Source: Mesocentrotus franciscanus (Eukaryota > Echinodermata > Echinoidea > Camarodonta > Strongylocentrotidae). From it: 64,000 nt of DNA. The stretch is taken from assembly GCA_037976565.1 (NCBI GenBank), contig CP137684.1:22828233-22892232 (forward strand). The letters run 5' to 3'. Under the pieces are notes generated by a model. That model searched no databases. It saw nothing but the letters and a program-made list of their open reading frames with translations, and had not been told where the DNA came from. Below are positions 52,619 through 64,000 of the stretch, one piece after another. Position 1 is the first letter of the stretch. Every line of letters starts with the position of its first letter. The translations under genes and the position numbers were made by a program.

Positions 52619-54831
52619 CTAGAAATGTAATTCGTCATGAAGACGAATTAGGTGGTCTGTCATGTAATCTGAATAACTGATCTTGTAGAAAATTGTCTTA
52701 GCTACAACATATCAAAATTTGGAAGAAAATCGATCCATATTTACAGTTACAATCAATTTTCCATAAATATGCTGACGTCATAATATGCAAATTCGTATTT
52801 TGAGTTCCAAGGCCAAAGGGCAAAGGGCAGAGCTATAGACAATTAAGGAACATTACAAGACATAATAGAAGGAGAACGAGAACCAGAGGCGGGAGAGGTA
52901 GAGGGTGAGAGAGAAGAAAAGAGAAGGGCAGAGGCAGAGGGAGACAGAGCAAGAGAATAAGAGGGAGGCAAGGCAAGAGGTCGAGGTAGAGGAGGCAGAG
53001 AGAGAGGGAGAGGGTAAAAGAGTAGAGAGAGATATATATGCAGAGACAGAGCAAGAGAAGGAGAGGGGCAAAATAAGAGAGGAGAAGAGAAACAGAGCAA
53101 GAGAGAGGAGAAAGAGAGAGATGCAATGGAGAACGATGCATTCAATATATCCAGCATAAATAGAATTTAATATAGAGAAAGAGAGAAGTATAGACAAGTA
53201 AACAATTCTATGTCCACGGGAGAGACGTAAACATGCATATACCTGGGCTGAATAACTGGAAAAGTAAAAACGTCTGGGAAGGAGACTAGCAAGGTGATTT
53301 GATATTGTAGCAGAGTTGGGAGATAAACCCTATATTAGGTTTAATACACGACAAGGAACCAGATTTCCCATAGGGTTGTACTCAAACGATTGACATTCTT
53401 CTCCCATAGATATAACACGCAAAATTAGGCATTTTATTACATTGTTTGTGATTGTATATGATAATATGTTATAATAGTCGAAGAAGATCATAAAATCAAA
53501 TTTAAAACGACGGCAAAAAAAAAAAAAAAAAATGACCCACCAGGAATCGAACTTGGGTCGCCGGAATGGGAGGCAAGTGCTATGACCACTATACCAAAAT
53601 AATCCACATAGACATTACACGTGAACGGAAAATGGAATTCTCAAATCCCACTTTGCAAGTGAAATATGAGCATGATCCCGGCATCTGATCGAAAAATAAA
53701 GGGCACACTTGTGATAGCTTATTGTCTCAGCTACAACATACTCAAAGCTCAGCGAAAACAAAACTAAAACGACGGAGATATTGCTCGCGAAAGACGGAAT
53801 GTAGAATCCAGTTTTGAGAAAAAGTCATGTCCCATAGAGAATACACGCAAAATGTGAAAAATTGACATGCCTCCTTTAATTGCAAAAATACGCCATGATG
53901 CCTTTGTCAAAATGAAAAATCGTGTGACTGCATTTGTAGAGAATTGTCTCAGCTAGAACATATCAAAATTTGGAAGAAAATCGATCAATATTTACAGAGA
54001 TACAATCAATTTTCCAAAAATATGCTGACGTCATAATATGCAAATTGAAATTTTGAGTTCGGAGGCCATTATGATGACGTCATGAGTTAATTGAGGGTCA
54101 AATGAGACATGAAATCATATCTCCGACTCATAATCTATCCAAATATGAAAAAAATTGGGAGTTCCATCCATTCTGAAGAGTTACAATGAATTTTGTATAG
54201 GCATGTTTTTGCCCATGTATTGTGGATAAAGTTGCGCGGTCCGCGTGCTGTTAACTTTGACGGACGCTCATTGCGTTATTACTGGTCATAAAAGGTAAAC
54301 AAGGTATCAAAATGCTTGGAAAAATATGCCAAATATGATGACAGAGAAAATTTGGCGATTCTATGTTGCAAAATGCCAGAACGCGCGAAAACGCGCGCAT
54401 GCGCGCGTGCGCGTTTTTTCAAAATGCTTAAAATGGCCTGAAACGTATCTCATTTGAATAAAAGTGATTTTGAGCATTTTGAAATTTTGCACGCGCGCTG
54501 ACGCGCGGACGACGCATGCGCGCGCGTTTTTTGACCTGAAATTGACCGGACGGATATTGACCTTGATCATGATAAATATCAATAAGAAATGCCTTTCCGT
54601 TATGAAGATATGATCATGAGTTGAAAGTACCAAAAAAAAACACAAAATGGCGCCTGGATGACGTCATGAAGACTTGATGACCTTGAAATATTCCTGTCAC
54701 GTCTCATGACAATGACCTATGACTGTGCCAAAATTGAACGAAATTGACTAAACCGATCTTGAGTTATCCTGTTAACAAAAAGTGTGTAAATAAATAAAAT
54801 AAATAATAATAATAATAATAACTAGAAATGT
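52619..54831 (-). mobile_element. 2.2-kb tandem element, unit 1 (Helitron-like)
   Basis: Begins CTAGAAATGTAATTCGTC and ends in an AAT microsatellite. On the minus strand the end reads hairpin (9-bp stem, 5-base loop), a short spacer, then CTAG followed by T, as in Helitron 3' ends. Contents in plus-strand order: a first TGACGTCA/ATGCAAAT motif block, a GA-rich tract (about 52845-53130), poly-A, an antisense tRNA-Gly-like module, a second copy of the motif block (about 54026), and CG-rich alternating tracts near 54380-54530. It encodes no recognisable protein. Confidence 0.75.
53533..53598 (-). other. tRNA-Gly-like module with T run, unit 1
   Basis: Minus strand: GGTATAGTGGTCATAGCAC matches an A box closely, and the GACCCAAGTTCGATTCC block contains a near-perfect B box. 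A run of more than 15 T follows directly and could end Pol III transcription. Similarity to tRNA-Gly(UCC) is clear, but there is no acceptor stem. Confidence 0.65.
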
Positions 54832-57024
54832 AATTCGTCATGAGGACGAATTAGGTGGTCTGTTATGTAATCTGAATAACTGATCTTGTAGAAAATTGTC
54901 TTAGCTACAACATATCAAAATTTGGAAGAAAATCGATCCATATTTACAGAGATACAATCAATTTTCCATAAATATGCTGACGTCATAATATGCAAATTCG
55001 TATTTTGAGTTCCAAGGCCAAAGGGCAAAGGGCAGAGCTATAGAAAATTAAGGAACATTACAAGACATAATAGAAGGAGAACGAGAACCAGAGGCGGGAG
55101 AGGTAGAGGGTGAGAAGAAAAAGAGAAGGGCAGAGGCAGAGGGAGACAGAGCAAGAGAATAAGAGGGAGGCAAGGCAAGAGGTCGAGGTAGAGGGAGGCA
55201 GAGAGAGAGGGAGAGGGTAAAAGAGTAGAGAGAGATATATATGCAGAGACAGAGCAAGAGAAGGAGAGGGGCAAAATAAGAGAGGAGAAGGGAAACAGAG
55301 CAAGAGAGAGGAGAAAGAGAGAGATGCAATGGAGAACGATGCATTCAATATATCCAGCATAAATAGAATTTAATATAGAGAAAGAGAGAAGTATAGACAA
55401 GTAAACAATTCTATGTCCACGGGAGAGACGTAAACATGCATATACCTGGGCTGAATAGCTGGAAAAGTAAAAACGTCTGGGAAGGAGACTAGCAAGGTGA
55501 TTTGATATTGTAGCAGAGTTGGGAGATAAACCCTATATTAGGTTTAATACACGACAAGGAACCAGATTTCCCATAGGGTTGTACTCAAACGATTGACATT
55601 CTTCTCCCATAGATATAACACGCAAAATTAGGCATTTTATTACATTGTTTGTGATTGTATATGATAATATGTTATAATAGTCGAAGAAGATCATAAAATC
55701 AAATTTAAAACGACGGCAAAAAAAAAAAAAAAAATGACCCACCAGGAATCGAACTTGGGTCGCCGGAATGGGAGGCAAGTGCTATGACCACTATACCAAA
55801 ATAATCCACATAGACATTACACGTGAACGGAAAATGGAATTCTCAAATCCCACTTTGCAAGTGAAATATGAGCATGATCCCGGCATCTGATCGAAAAATA
55901 AAGGGCACACTTGTGATAGCTTATTGTCTCAGCTACAACATACTCAAAGCTCAGCGAAAACAAAACTAAAACGACGGAGATATTGCTCGCGAAAGACGGA
56001 ATGTAGAATCCAGTTTTGAGAAAAAGTCATGTCCCATAGAGAATACACGCAAAATGTGAAAAATTGACATGCCTCCTTTAATCGCAAAAATACGCCATGA
56101 TGCCTTTGTCAAAATGAAAAATCGTGAAACTGCATTTGTAGAGAATTGTCTCAGCTAGAACATATCAAAATTTGGAAGAAAATCGATCAATATTTACAGA
56201 GATACAATCAATTTTCCAAAAATATGCTGACGTCATAATATGCAAATTGAAATTTTGAGTTCGGAGGCCATTATGATGACGTCATGAGTTAATTGAGGGT
56301 CAAATGAGACATGAAATCATATCTCCGACTCATATTCTATCCAAATATGAAAAAAATTGGGAGTTCCTATCCATTCTGAAGAGTTACAATGAATTTTGTA
56401 TAGGCATGTTTTTGCCCATGTATTGTGGATAAAAGTTGCGCAGGTCCAAGCGTGCTGTCAACTTTGACGGACGCTCATTGCGTTATTACTGGTCAGAAAA
56501 AAGTGAACAAGGTATCAAAATGCTTGGAAAAATATGCCAAATATGATGACAGAGAAAATTTGGCGATTCTATGTTGCAAAATGCCAGAACGCGCGAAAAC
56601 GCGCGCGCATGCGCGCGCGTTTTTCAAAATGCTTAAAATGGCCTGAAACGTATCTCATTTGAATGAAACGATTTTGAGCATTTTGAAATTTTGCGCGCGC
56701 TGACGCGCGGACGTACGCATGCGCGCGCGTTTTTTGACCTGAAATTGACCGGACGGATATTGACCTTGATCATGATAAATATGAATGAGAAATGACTTTC
56801 CGTTATGAAGATATGATCATGAGTTGAAAGTACCAAAAAAACACAAAATGGCGCCTGGATGACGTCATGAAGACTTGATGACCTTGAAAATATTCCTGTC
56901 ACGTCTCATGACAATGACCTATGACTGAGCCAAAATTGAACGAAATTGACTAAACCGATCTTGAGTTATCCTGTTAACAAAAAAGTGTGTAAATAAATAA
57001 AATAAATGATAATAATAATAATAA
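54832..57024 (-). mobile_element. 2.2-kb tandem element, unit 2
   Basis: 2193 bp, nearly identical to unit 1 and in the same orientation, starting at CTAG. The GA-rich tract is at about 55058-55330. It differs from unit 1 mainly by small indels. Confidence 0.75.
55735..55800 (-). other. tRNA-Gly-like module, unit 2
   Basis: Sequence identical to the unit 1 module, followed on the minus strand by a T run. Confidence 0.65.
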
Positions 57025-59217
57025 CTAGAAATGTAATTCGTCATGAGGACGAATTAGGGGGTCTGTTATGTAATCTGAATAACTGATCTTGTAGAAAATT
57101 GTCTTAGCTACAACATATCAAAATTTGGAAGAAAATCGATCCATATTTACAGAGATACAATCAATTTTCCATAAATATGCTGACGTCATAATATGCAAAT
57201 TCGTATTTTGAGTTCCAAGGCCAAAGGGCAAAGGGCAGAGCTATAGAAAATTAAGGAACATTACAAGACATAATAGAAGGAGAACGAGAACCAGAGGCGG
57301 GAGAGGTAGAGGGTGAGAGAGAAGAAAAAGAGAAGGGCAGAGGCAGAGGGAGACAGAGCAAGAGAATAAGAGGGAGGCAAGGCAAGAGGTCGAGGTAGAG
57401 GGAGGCAGAGAGAGAGGGAGAGGGTAAAAGAGTAGAGAGAGATATATATGCAGAGACAGAGCAAGAGAAGGAGAGGGGCAAAATAAGAGAGGAGAAGGGA
57501 AACAGAGCAAGAGAGAGGAGAAAGAGAGAGATGCAATGGAGAACGATGCATTCAATATATCCAGCATAAATAGAATTTAATATAGAGAAAGAGAGAAGTA
57601 TAGACAAGTAAACAATTCTATGTCCACGGGAGAGACGTAAACATGCATATACCTTGGGCTGAATAACTGGAAAAGTAAAACGTCTGGGAAGGAGACTAGC
57701 AAGGTGATTTGATATTGTAGCAGAGTTGGGAGATAAACCCTATATTAGGTTTAATACCAGATTTCCCATAGGGTTGTACTCAAACGATTGACATTCTTCT
57801 CCCATAGATATAACACGCAAAATTAGGCATTTTATTACATTGTTTGTGATTGTATATGATAATATGTTATAATAGTCGAAGAAGATCATAAAATCAAATT
57901 TAAAACGACGGCAAAAAAAAAAAAAAATGACCCACCAGGAATCGAACTTGGGTCGCCGGAATGGGAGGCAAGTGCTATGACCACTATACCAAAATAATCC
58001 ACATAGACATTACACGTGAACGGAAAATGGAATTCTCAAATCTCACTTTGCAAGTGAAATATGAGCATGATCCCGGCATCTGATCGAAAAATAAAGGGCA
58101 CACTTGTGATAGCTTATTGTCTCAGCTACAACATACTCAAAGCTCAGCAAAAACAAAACTAAAACGACGGAGATATTGCTCGCGAAAGACGGAATGTAGA
58201 ATCCAGTTTTGAGAAAAAGTCATGTCCCATAGAGAATACACGCAAAATGTGAAAAATTGACATGCCTCCTTTAATCGCAAAAATACGCCATGATGCCTTT
58301 GTCAAAATGAAAAATCGATGACTGCATTTGTAGAGAATTGTCTCAGCTAGAACATATCAAAATTTGGAAGAAAATCGATCAATATTTACAGAGATACAAT
58401 CAATTTTCCAAAAATATGCTGACGTCATAATATGCAAATTGAAATTTTGAGTTCGGAGGCCATTATGATGACGTCATGAGTTAATTGAGGGTCAAATGAG
58501 ACATGAAATCATATCTCCGACTCATAATCTATCCAAATATGAAAAAAATTGGGAGTTCCCATCCATTCTGAAGAGTTACAATGAATTTTGTATAGGCATG
58601 TTTTTGCCCATATATGCTATGTATTACAAGATCGCGCGCACGGACATGTTTCTTGAACGGACGCTCATTCCGTTATTAATGGTCATAAAAGGATAAACAT
58701 GGTATCAAATTGTTCAAAAAATGAGGAATATCATGAAAAAAAAAAGGCGATTTATGTTGCGTTCGGCCGTCACGCGCGAAAACGCGCGCGCATTCGTGTG
58801 TGCGCGTTTTTTGCGAAATGCTTAAAATGGCCTGAAACGTATCCAAAATGAATTTGAGACGATTTGGAGCATTTTGAAATTGCGCGCGCGCTAACGCGCG
58901 GACGTACGCATGCGCGCGTTTTTTGACCTGAAATTGACCGGACGGATATTGACCTTGATCATGATAAATATGAATGAAAAATGACTTTCCGTTATGAAGA
59001 TATGATCATGAGTTGAAAGTACAAAAAAACACAAAATGGCGCCTGGATGACGTCATGAAGACCTGATGACCTTGAAAATGTTCCTGTCACGTCTCATGAC
59101 AATGACCTATGACTGTGCCAAAATTGAAAGAAATTGACTGTAGCGATCTTGAGTTATCCTCTGAACAAAAAAGGGGGGAGAAATAAATAAAAATAAATAA
59201 TAATAAACTAGAAATGT
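57025..59217 (-). mobile_element. 2.2-kb tandem element, unit 3
   Basis: 2193 bp, same layout as units 1 and 2. Its last 600 bp (from about 58600) are more like unit 4 than units 1-2, suggesting exchange between copies. Confidence 0.75.
57928..57993 (-). other. tRNA-Gly-like module, unit 3
   Basis: Same module with A and B boxes, followed by a minus-strand T run. Confidence 0.65.
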
Positions 59218-61380
59218 AATTCGTCATGAGGACGAATTAGGTGGTCTGTTATGTAATCTGAATAACTGATCTTGTAGAAAATTGTCTTAGCTACAACATA
59301 TCAAAATTTGGAAGAAAATCGATCCATATTTACAGATACAATCAATTTTCCATAAATATGCTGACGTCATAATATGCAAATTCGTATTTTGAGTTCCAAG
59401 GCCAAAGGGCAAAGGGCAGAGCTGTAGAAAATTAAGGAACATTACAAGACATAATAGAAGGAGAACGAGAACCAGAGCAGGCGGGAGAGGTAGAGGGTGA
59501 GAGAGAAGAAAAAGAGAAGGGCAGAGGCAGAGGGAGACAGAGCAAGAGAATAAGAGGGAGGCAAGGCAAGAGGTCGAGGTAGAGGGAGGCAGAGAGAGAG
59601 GAGAGGGTAAAGAGTAGAGAGAGATATATATGCAGAGACAGAGCAAGAGAAGGAGAGGGGCAAAATAAGAGAGGAGAAACAGAGCAAGAGAGAGGAGAAG
59701 AGAGAGATGCAATGGAGAACGATGCATTCAATATATCCAGCATAAATAGAATTTAATATAGAGAAGAGAGAAGTATAGACAAGTAAACAATTCTATGTCC
59801 ACGGGAGAGACGTAAACATGCATATACCTTGGGCTGAATAACTGGAAAAAGTAAAAACGTCTGGGAAGGAGACTAGCAAGGTGATTTGATATTGTAGCAG
59901 AGTTGGGAGATACACCCTATATTAGGTTTAATACCAGATTTCCCATAGGGTTGTACTCAAACGATTGACATTCTTCTCCCATAGATATAACACGCAAAAT
60001 TAGGCATTTTATTACATTGTTTGTGATTGTATATGATAATATGTTATAATAGTCGAAGAAGATCATAAAATCAAATTTAAAACCACGGCAAAAAAAAAAA
60101 AAAAAATGACCCACCAGGAATCGAACTTGGGTCGCCGGAATGGGAGGCAAGTGCTATGACCACTATACCAAAATAATCCACATAGACATTACACGTGAAC
60201 GGAAAATGGAATTCTCAAATCTCACTTTGCAAGTGAAATATGAGCATGATCCCGGCATCTGATCGAAAAAAGGGCACACTTGTGATAGCTTATTGTCTCA
60301 GCTACAACATACTCAAAGCTCAGCAAAAACAAAACTAAAACGACGGAGATATTGCTCGCGAAAGACGGAATGTAGAATCCAGTTTTGAGAAAAGTCATGT
60401 CCCATAGAGAATACACGCAAAATGTGAAAAATTGACATGCCTCCTTTAATCGCAAAAATACGCCATGATGCCTTTGTCAAAATGAAAATCGTTGTGACTG
60501 CATTTGTAGAGAATTGTCTCAGCTAGAACATATCAAAATTTGGAAGAAAATCGATCAATATTTACAGAGATACAATCAATTTTCCAAAAATATGCTGACG
60601 TCATAATATGCAAATTGAAATTTTGAGTTCGGAGGCCATTATGATGACGTCATGAGTTAATTGAGGGTCAAATGAGACATGAAATCATATCTCCGACTCA
60701 TAATCTATCCAAATATGAAAAAAATTGGGAGTTCCCATCCATTCTGAAGAGTTACAATGAATTTTGTATAGGCATGTTTTTGCCCATATATGCTATGTAT
60801 TACAAGAGCTCGCGCGCACGGACATTTCTATTGAATGGACGCTCATCTTGTTATTACTGGTCAATAAGAGATAAATATGGTATCAAATTGTTTGAAAAAA
60901 TATGGGAAATATGAAAGAAAAAAAAATGGCGATTTTATGTTGTGTAATGGTGTTACGCGCGAAAACGCACGCGCATGTGCGTGTGCGCGTTTTTGCGAAA
61001 TGCTTAAAATGGCCTGAAACGTATCCAAAATGAATTTGAGACGATTTGGAGCATTTTGAAATTTTGCGCGCGCGCTCACGCGCGTACGTTGCGCGCGCGT
61101 TTTTGACCTGAAATTGACCGGACGGATATTGACCTTGATCATGATAAATATGAATGAAAAATGACTTTCCGTTATGAAGATATGATCATGAGTTGAAAGT
61201 ACAAAAAAACACAAAATGGCGCCTGGATGACGTCATGAAGACTTGATGACCTTGAAAATGTTCCTGTCACGTCTCATGACAATGACCTATGACTAGGCCA
61301 AAATTGAAAGAAATTGACTGAACCGATCTTGAGTTATCGTCTGAACAAAAAAGTGCGGAGAAATAAAAATAAAGAAATAA
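59218..61380 (-). mobile_element. 2.2-kb tandem element, unit 4
   Basis: Same layout, starting at CTAG. The right end runs into the hairpin modules at 61389-61573. Confidence 0.75.
60107..60172 (-). other. tRNA-Gly-like module, unit 4
   Basis: Same module and T run as in units 1-3. Confidence 0.65.
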
Positions 61381-61388
61381 TAAAGAAA

Positions 61389-61573
61389 GAAAATTCTGAC
61401 GAAATTAATAGGTGATCTGTCGATACCGACAGACCACCTAATAAATAAATAAATAAAGAAAATTCTGACAAAAACAATAGGTGATCTGTCGATTCCGACA
61501 GACCACCTAATAATAATAAAGGCGATTTTAACAAAATTATAAGGTGGTCTGTATGATATACAGCCCACCTAAT
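61389..61573. repeat. Three short hairpin modules
   Basis: Perfect or one-mismatch 13-bp stems with 3-4 base loops at 61410-61439, 61479-61508 and 61542-61570. All are built on AGGTGRTCTGT and its complement and are separated by AAT/AAAT repeats. The first two share the preceding AAATTCTGAC segment. Confidence 0.8.
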
Positions 61574-61578
61574 AATAA

Positions 61579-62345
61579 CTAGACATTTAATTCGTCATGA
61601 GGACGAATTAGGTGGTCTGTCTACAATTCTTATGATCATGCTCATCTTCAATTCAATGATCCAATATAATGATGTTAATGTAAAATGATGTATTAAGATA
61701 TGAATTGATGAATGAAGTACTGATGAACTGATAGATTGAACTGATGTGAAATGAACTGAATTGATGAGATAAACTGATGAACTGATGAATGAACTGATGA
61801 ACTGATATTGAACTGTGACCTGAACTGAAGTAATAACTCAACTGATGAACAAAATATTGAGAAATGATTATGATCAAGATCATGATCATAATGAAATTTG
61901 ATGAAAATATAGAGATAGAGAAGGAGAGAGGGAGACTGGTTATAGTCATGTAAAAATACATGAGCTGGACCGAGGGATGAAAGAGGAATCAGAATGCATA
62001 CACTTGGAAGGAGAGAGGAAAGTACAAGGAAACATGGTAGGGGTGAAATAAGAATACAAAGGGCACAGCAAAGAGCTAGAGGAAATTAAGGAACATCCTA
62101 TAAGACATAAAAGAGGGAGAGAGGGAGCCAAAGGCGGGAAAAGGAGAGGGTGAGAGAGTAGAGAAAGAGAGAGGCAGAGACAGCTAGGGAGACATCAGAG
62201 CAGAAGAAGAGGGAGGCAGAACAAGAGAGGGAGAGGAAGACATCAGAGCAGAAGAAGAGGGAGGCAGAACAAGAGAGGGAGAGGGAGACAGAGAGAGGGA
62301 GAGGGTGAAATAGAAGAGAGAGAGAGAGCGATGCAAAGCTGACAA
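61579..62345 (-). mobile_element. Unit 5, truncated and diverged
   Basis: It starts with CTAG and the same TAATTCGTC hairpin (61588-61610). It then diverges into a degenerate TGATGAACTGA repeat (61690-61880) and rejoins the family at a GA-rich tract (62060-62340), which contains a 54-bp internal tandem duplication. Confidence 0.6.
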
Positions 62346-63037
62346 ACGGCCTTGGCATATTCGCTATTTCAACTTTCAATTAAAAATTTCTACATGATTC
62401 CAACATCTGATCAAACAAGTGAAACGCTCTCGGCGGTCTCGCCTGCATTACGCAATTCGGCATTACGCAATTCGATATGATGAAAAATTGAGGTTGGGAC
62501 ATTATTTTTATAGGCAGGGTGGCCCATTTGCAGACCCCCGAAAATGAAATCCTCTGAATATAATAAGCATTTTGAAGTGAATATTGATTATGAATCATCA
62601 GAATAATTATTTACTGTATCATAAGAATACAATATAATGAGATTTAGTGTATGGGTAAGACTATAAATGTTTCAATGCTTGTCAGTAATTTACAAATAAA
62701 GTTATCTAATAAACTTTTTAAGAAAAGAGGATTTTTCAGCATTTTGTGTAAAAACAATTGGAAGGTAGAGCCCATCTACATCACATCACGTCTCATTAGC
62801 ATAATGAGAACATTATTATGAGATATACTCCAATATATATTATCGAAACATCAATATTGTCACCTAGCTGTAACTGATCATGTACATACTAGGCCTGGGA
62901 TCGAATACTAAAATTACTATTAGAATATTCATGGGAAAGTACTCGAATGATTCGAATATTTACTTTCATGAAATATGAACAAATAACAACAATTTATTTA
63001 TTAATTCTCATATTAAATTTTGAGAACATAATCCAAG
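62346..63037. other. Unassigned repeat-like sequence
   Basis: AT-rich with no gene. The 62890-62960 part (CTGGGATCGAATACT, then CTCGAATGATTCGAATATT) recalls hAT-type ends, but I cannot define an element. Confidence 0.35.
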
Positions 63038-63822
63038 TCTACTGACCTAAAATGACCTTTGACCTTGACTTTGTGACCTGGAATTTGTGTCACATGATTT
63101 GTGATACTTGATAGCCCTTGGGTACAAGTTTCATGGAATTTGAACAAACACTTTTGAAATTATGCTAAAATTTCAAAATCTTGATGTTGATGCCACAACA
63201 AAGTCTAAGTTTCCAGACCTGAAATGACATTTGACCTTTACTTTGTCACCTAAAAGACTAATAACATGATTGGTGATACTTGATAACCCTTATGTTCAAG
63301 TTTCATGGAATAGGAATGTATACTTTCAAAATTATGATAACAATTAAAAAATCTTAGCCTGATGCCACAACATAGTTAAGTTTGTTGACCTGAAATGACC
63401 TTTGACCTTGACCTAGTGGGCTGAAATTCTACTCACATGATTGGGGATACTTGATAACCCTTTAGTCTAAGTTTCATTGAATAAGAACTTATACTTTCAA
63501 AATTATATTACAAATTCAAAAACTTAACCTCAGGTTAAGTTTTGATGATGATGCCACAACATAGTCTAAGTTTGTTGACCTGAAATGACCTTTGACCTTG
63601 ACTTTGTGACCTGAAATTTTCCTCACATGATTGGGGATACTTGATAACCCTTTAGTCCAAGTTTCATTTAATAGGACCTTATACTTTCAAAATTATATTA
63701 ACAATTCAAAAACTTAACCTTAGGTTAAGTTTTGATGTTGACGCCGCCGCCGCCGTCGCCGCCGCCGGAAAAGCGGCGCCTATGTCTCGCTTTTTGCTAC
63801 GCAGGCGAGACAAAAACGGAAG
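63038..63822. repeat. Four-copy 170-190-bp tandem repeat with TGACCT half-sites and terminal hairpin
   Basis: Copies begin near 63043, 63218, 63388 and 63578. Each has a TGACCT-type pair around AATGACCTTTGACCTTGAC, then ACTTGATAACCC-like and TTTCAAAATTAT blocks. The array ends in a GCC-rich run (63740-63766) and a hairpin, TGTCTCGC paired with GCGAGACA (about 63782-63813). Confidence 0.75.
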
Positions 63823-64000
63823 GCGCACTTCCGATAGCTCATAGTATCAGCTATAACATACTTAAATTGGGGGTGCGGGGGAGAATAGAGCAAAAATAAG
63901 CGAGATACTACTCACAGAACAATGTCATGTAGATTCATTATGTGCATTATGTGAACGAAATTCGACTTCCGTAGACATAACATAACATAACATAATGTCA
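63823..64000. mobile_element. Start of another diverged 2.2-kb family module
   Basis: GCGCACTTCCGATAGCTCA, then a CAGCTATAACATACTT segment align with the CACTTGTGATAGCTTATTG and CAGCTACAACATACTC segments of units 1-4. It runs off the window. Confidence 0.5.

Noticed and set aside
52833..53197. Leu/Ser-rich open frames of about 100 residues on the minus strand, recurring in each 2.2-kb unit (also near 55038, 57241 and 59287)
   Set aside because: They are read from the GA-rich tract of a repeat. Three frames are open at once and there is no domain, so composition explains them.
54832..54880. Hammerhead ribozyme at the ATGAGGACGAA hairpin
   Set aside because: It resembles stem II of a hammerhead, but the CUGANGA and GAAA core segments are not in the right places.

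Overview
The window is eukaryotic and probably from a marine invertebrate deuterostome. A sea urchin or a close echinoderm relative is my best guess, based on AT-rich introns packed with short non-autonomous transposons, a tRNA-derived SINE, and a multi-EGF membrane protein gene. The species cannot be fixed from sequence alone.

The only host gene I can support lies on the minus strand and fills most of 4.1-49.3 kb. Its 3' part is 16 exons (27290 down to 4120). All splice sites are GT/AG, all phases match, and they join into one open frame of 775 residues plus a stop. In protein order these give: a segment like the one that follows the VWD domain in MUC4/SUSD2-type membrane mucins; a beta-sandwich (cadherin/Ig-like) region; an EGF pair; more full or truncated EGF modules; a SEA-like domain split over two exons; two more EGF modules; a short Ser/Thr stalk; one transmembrane helix; and a cytoplasmic tail of about 107 residues. 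The product is therefore a type I membrane, mucin-like, multi-EGF protein. The 5' end and promoter are outside the window.

Upstream in the same orientation, 29.3-49.3 kb is a tandem array of about 925-bp units. Each unit is one 114-bp phase 1-1 calcium-binding EGF exon plus a nearly identical intron. I count 21 exons: 18 intact, two with 1-bp deletions and one cut by a 500-N gap. There are two exon types and mosaics between them, arranged in higher-order repeats. The array meets the rest of the gene across a repeat and a 23-N gap, so the link is phase-compatible but unproven.

The introns hold nested transposons with recognisable ends. These include a 2.1-kb long-TIR element with a 9-bp target duplication, a TTAA-flanked MITE family, two nested elements with 3-bp target duplications, two LINE fragments, a SINE and a foldback element. 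From 49.8 to 64 kb there is no host gene, only repeats: an inverted EGF pseudo-exon, four head-to-tail copies of a 2.2-kb element with Helitron-like ends (hairpin then CTAG) carrying a tRNA-Gly-like module, a run of short hairpin modules, and a tandem repeat rich in TGACCT half-sites.
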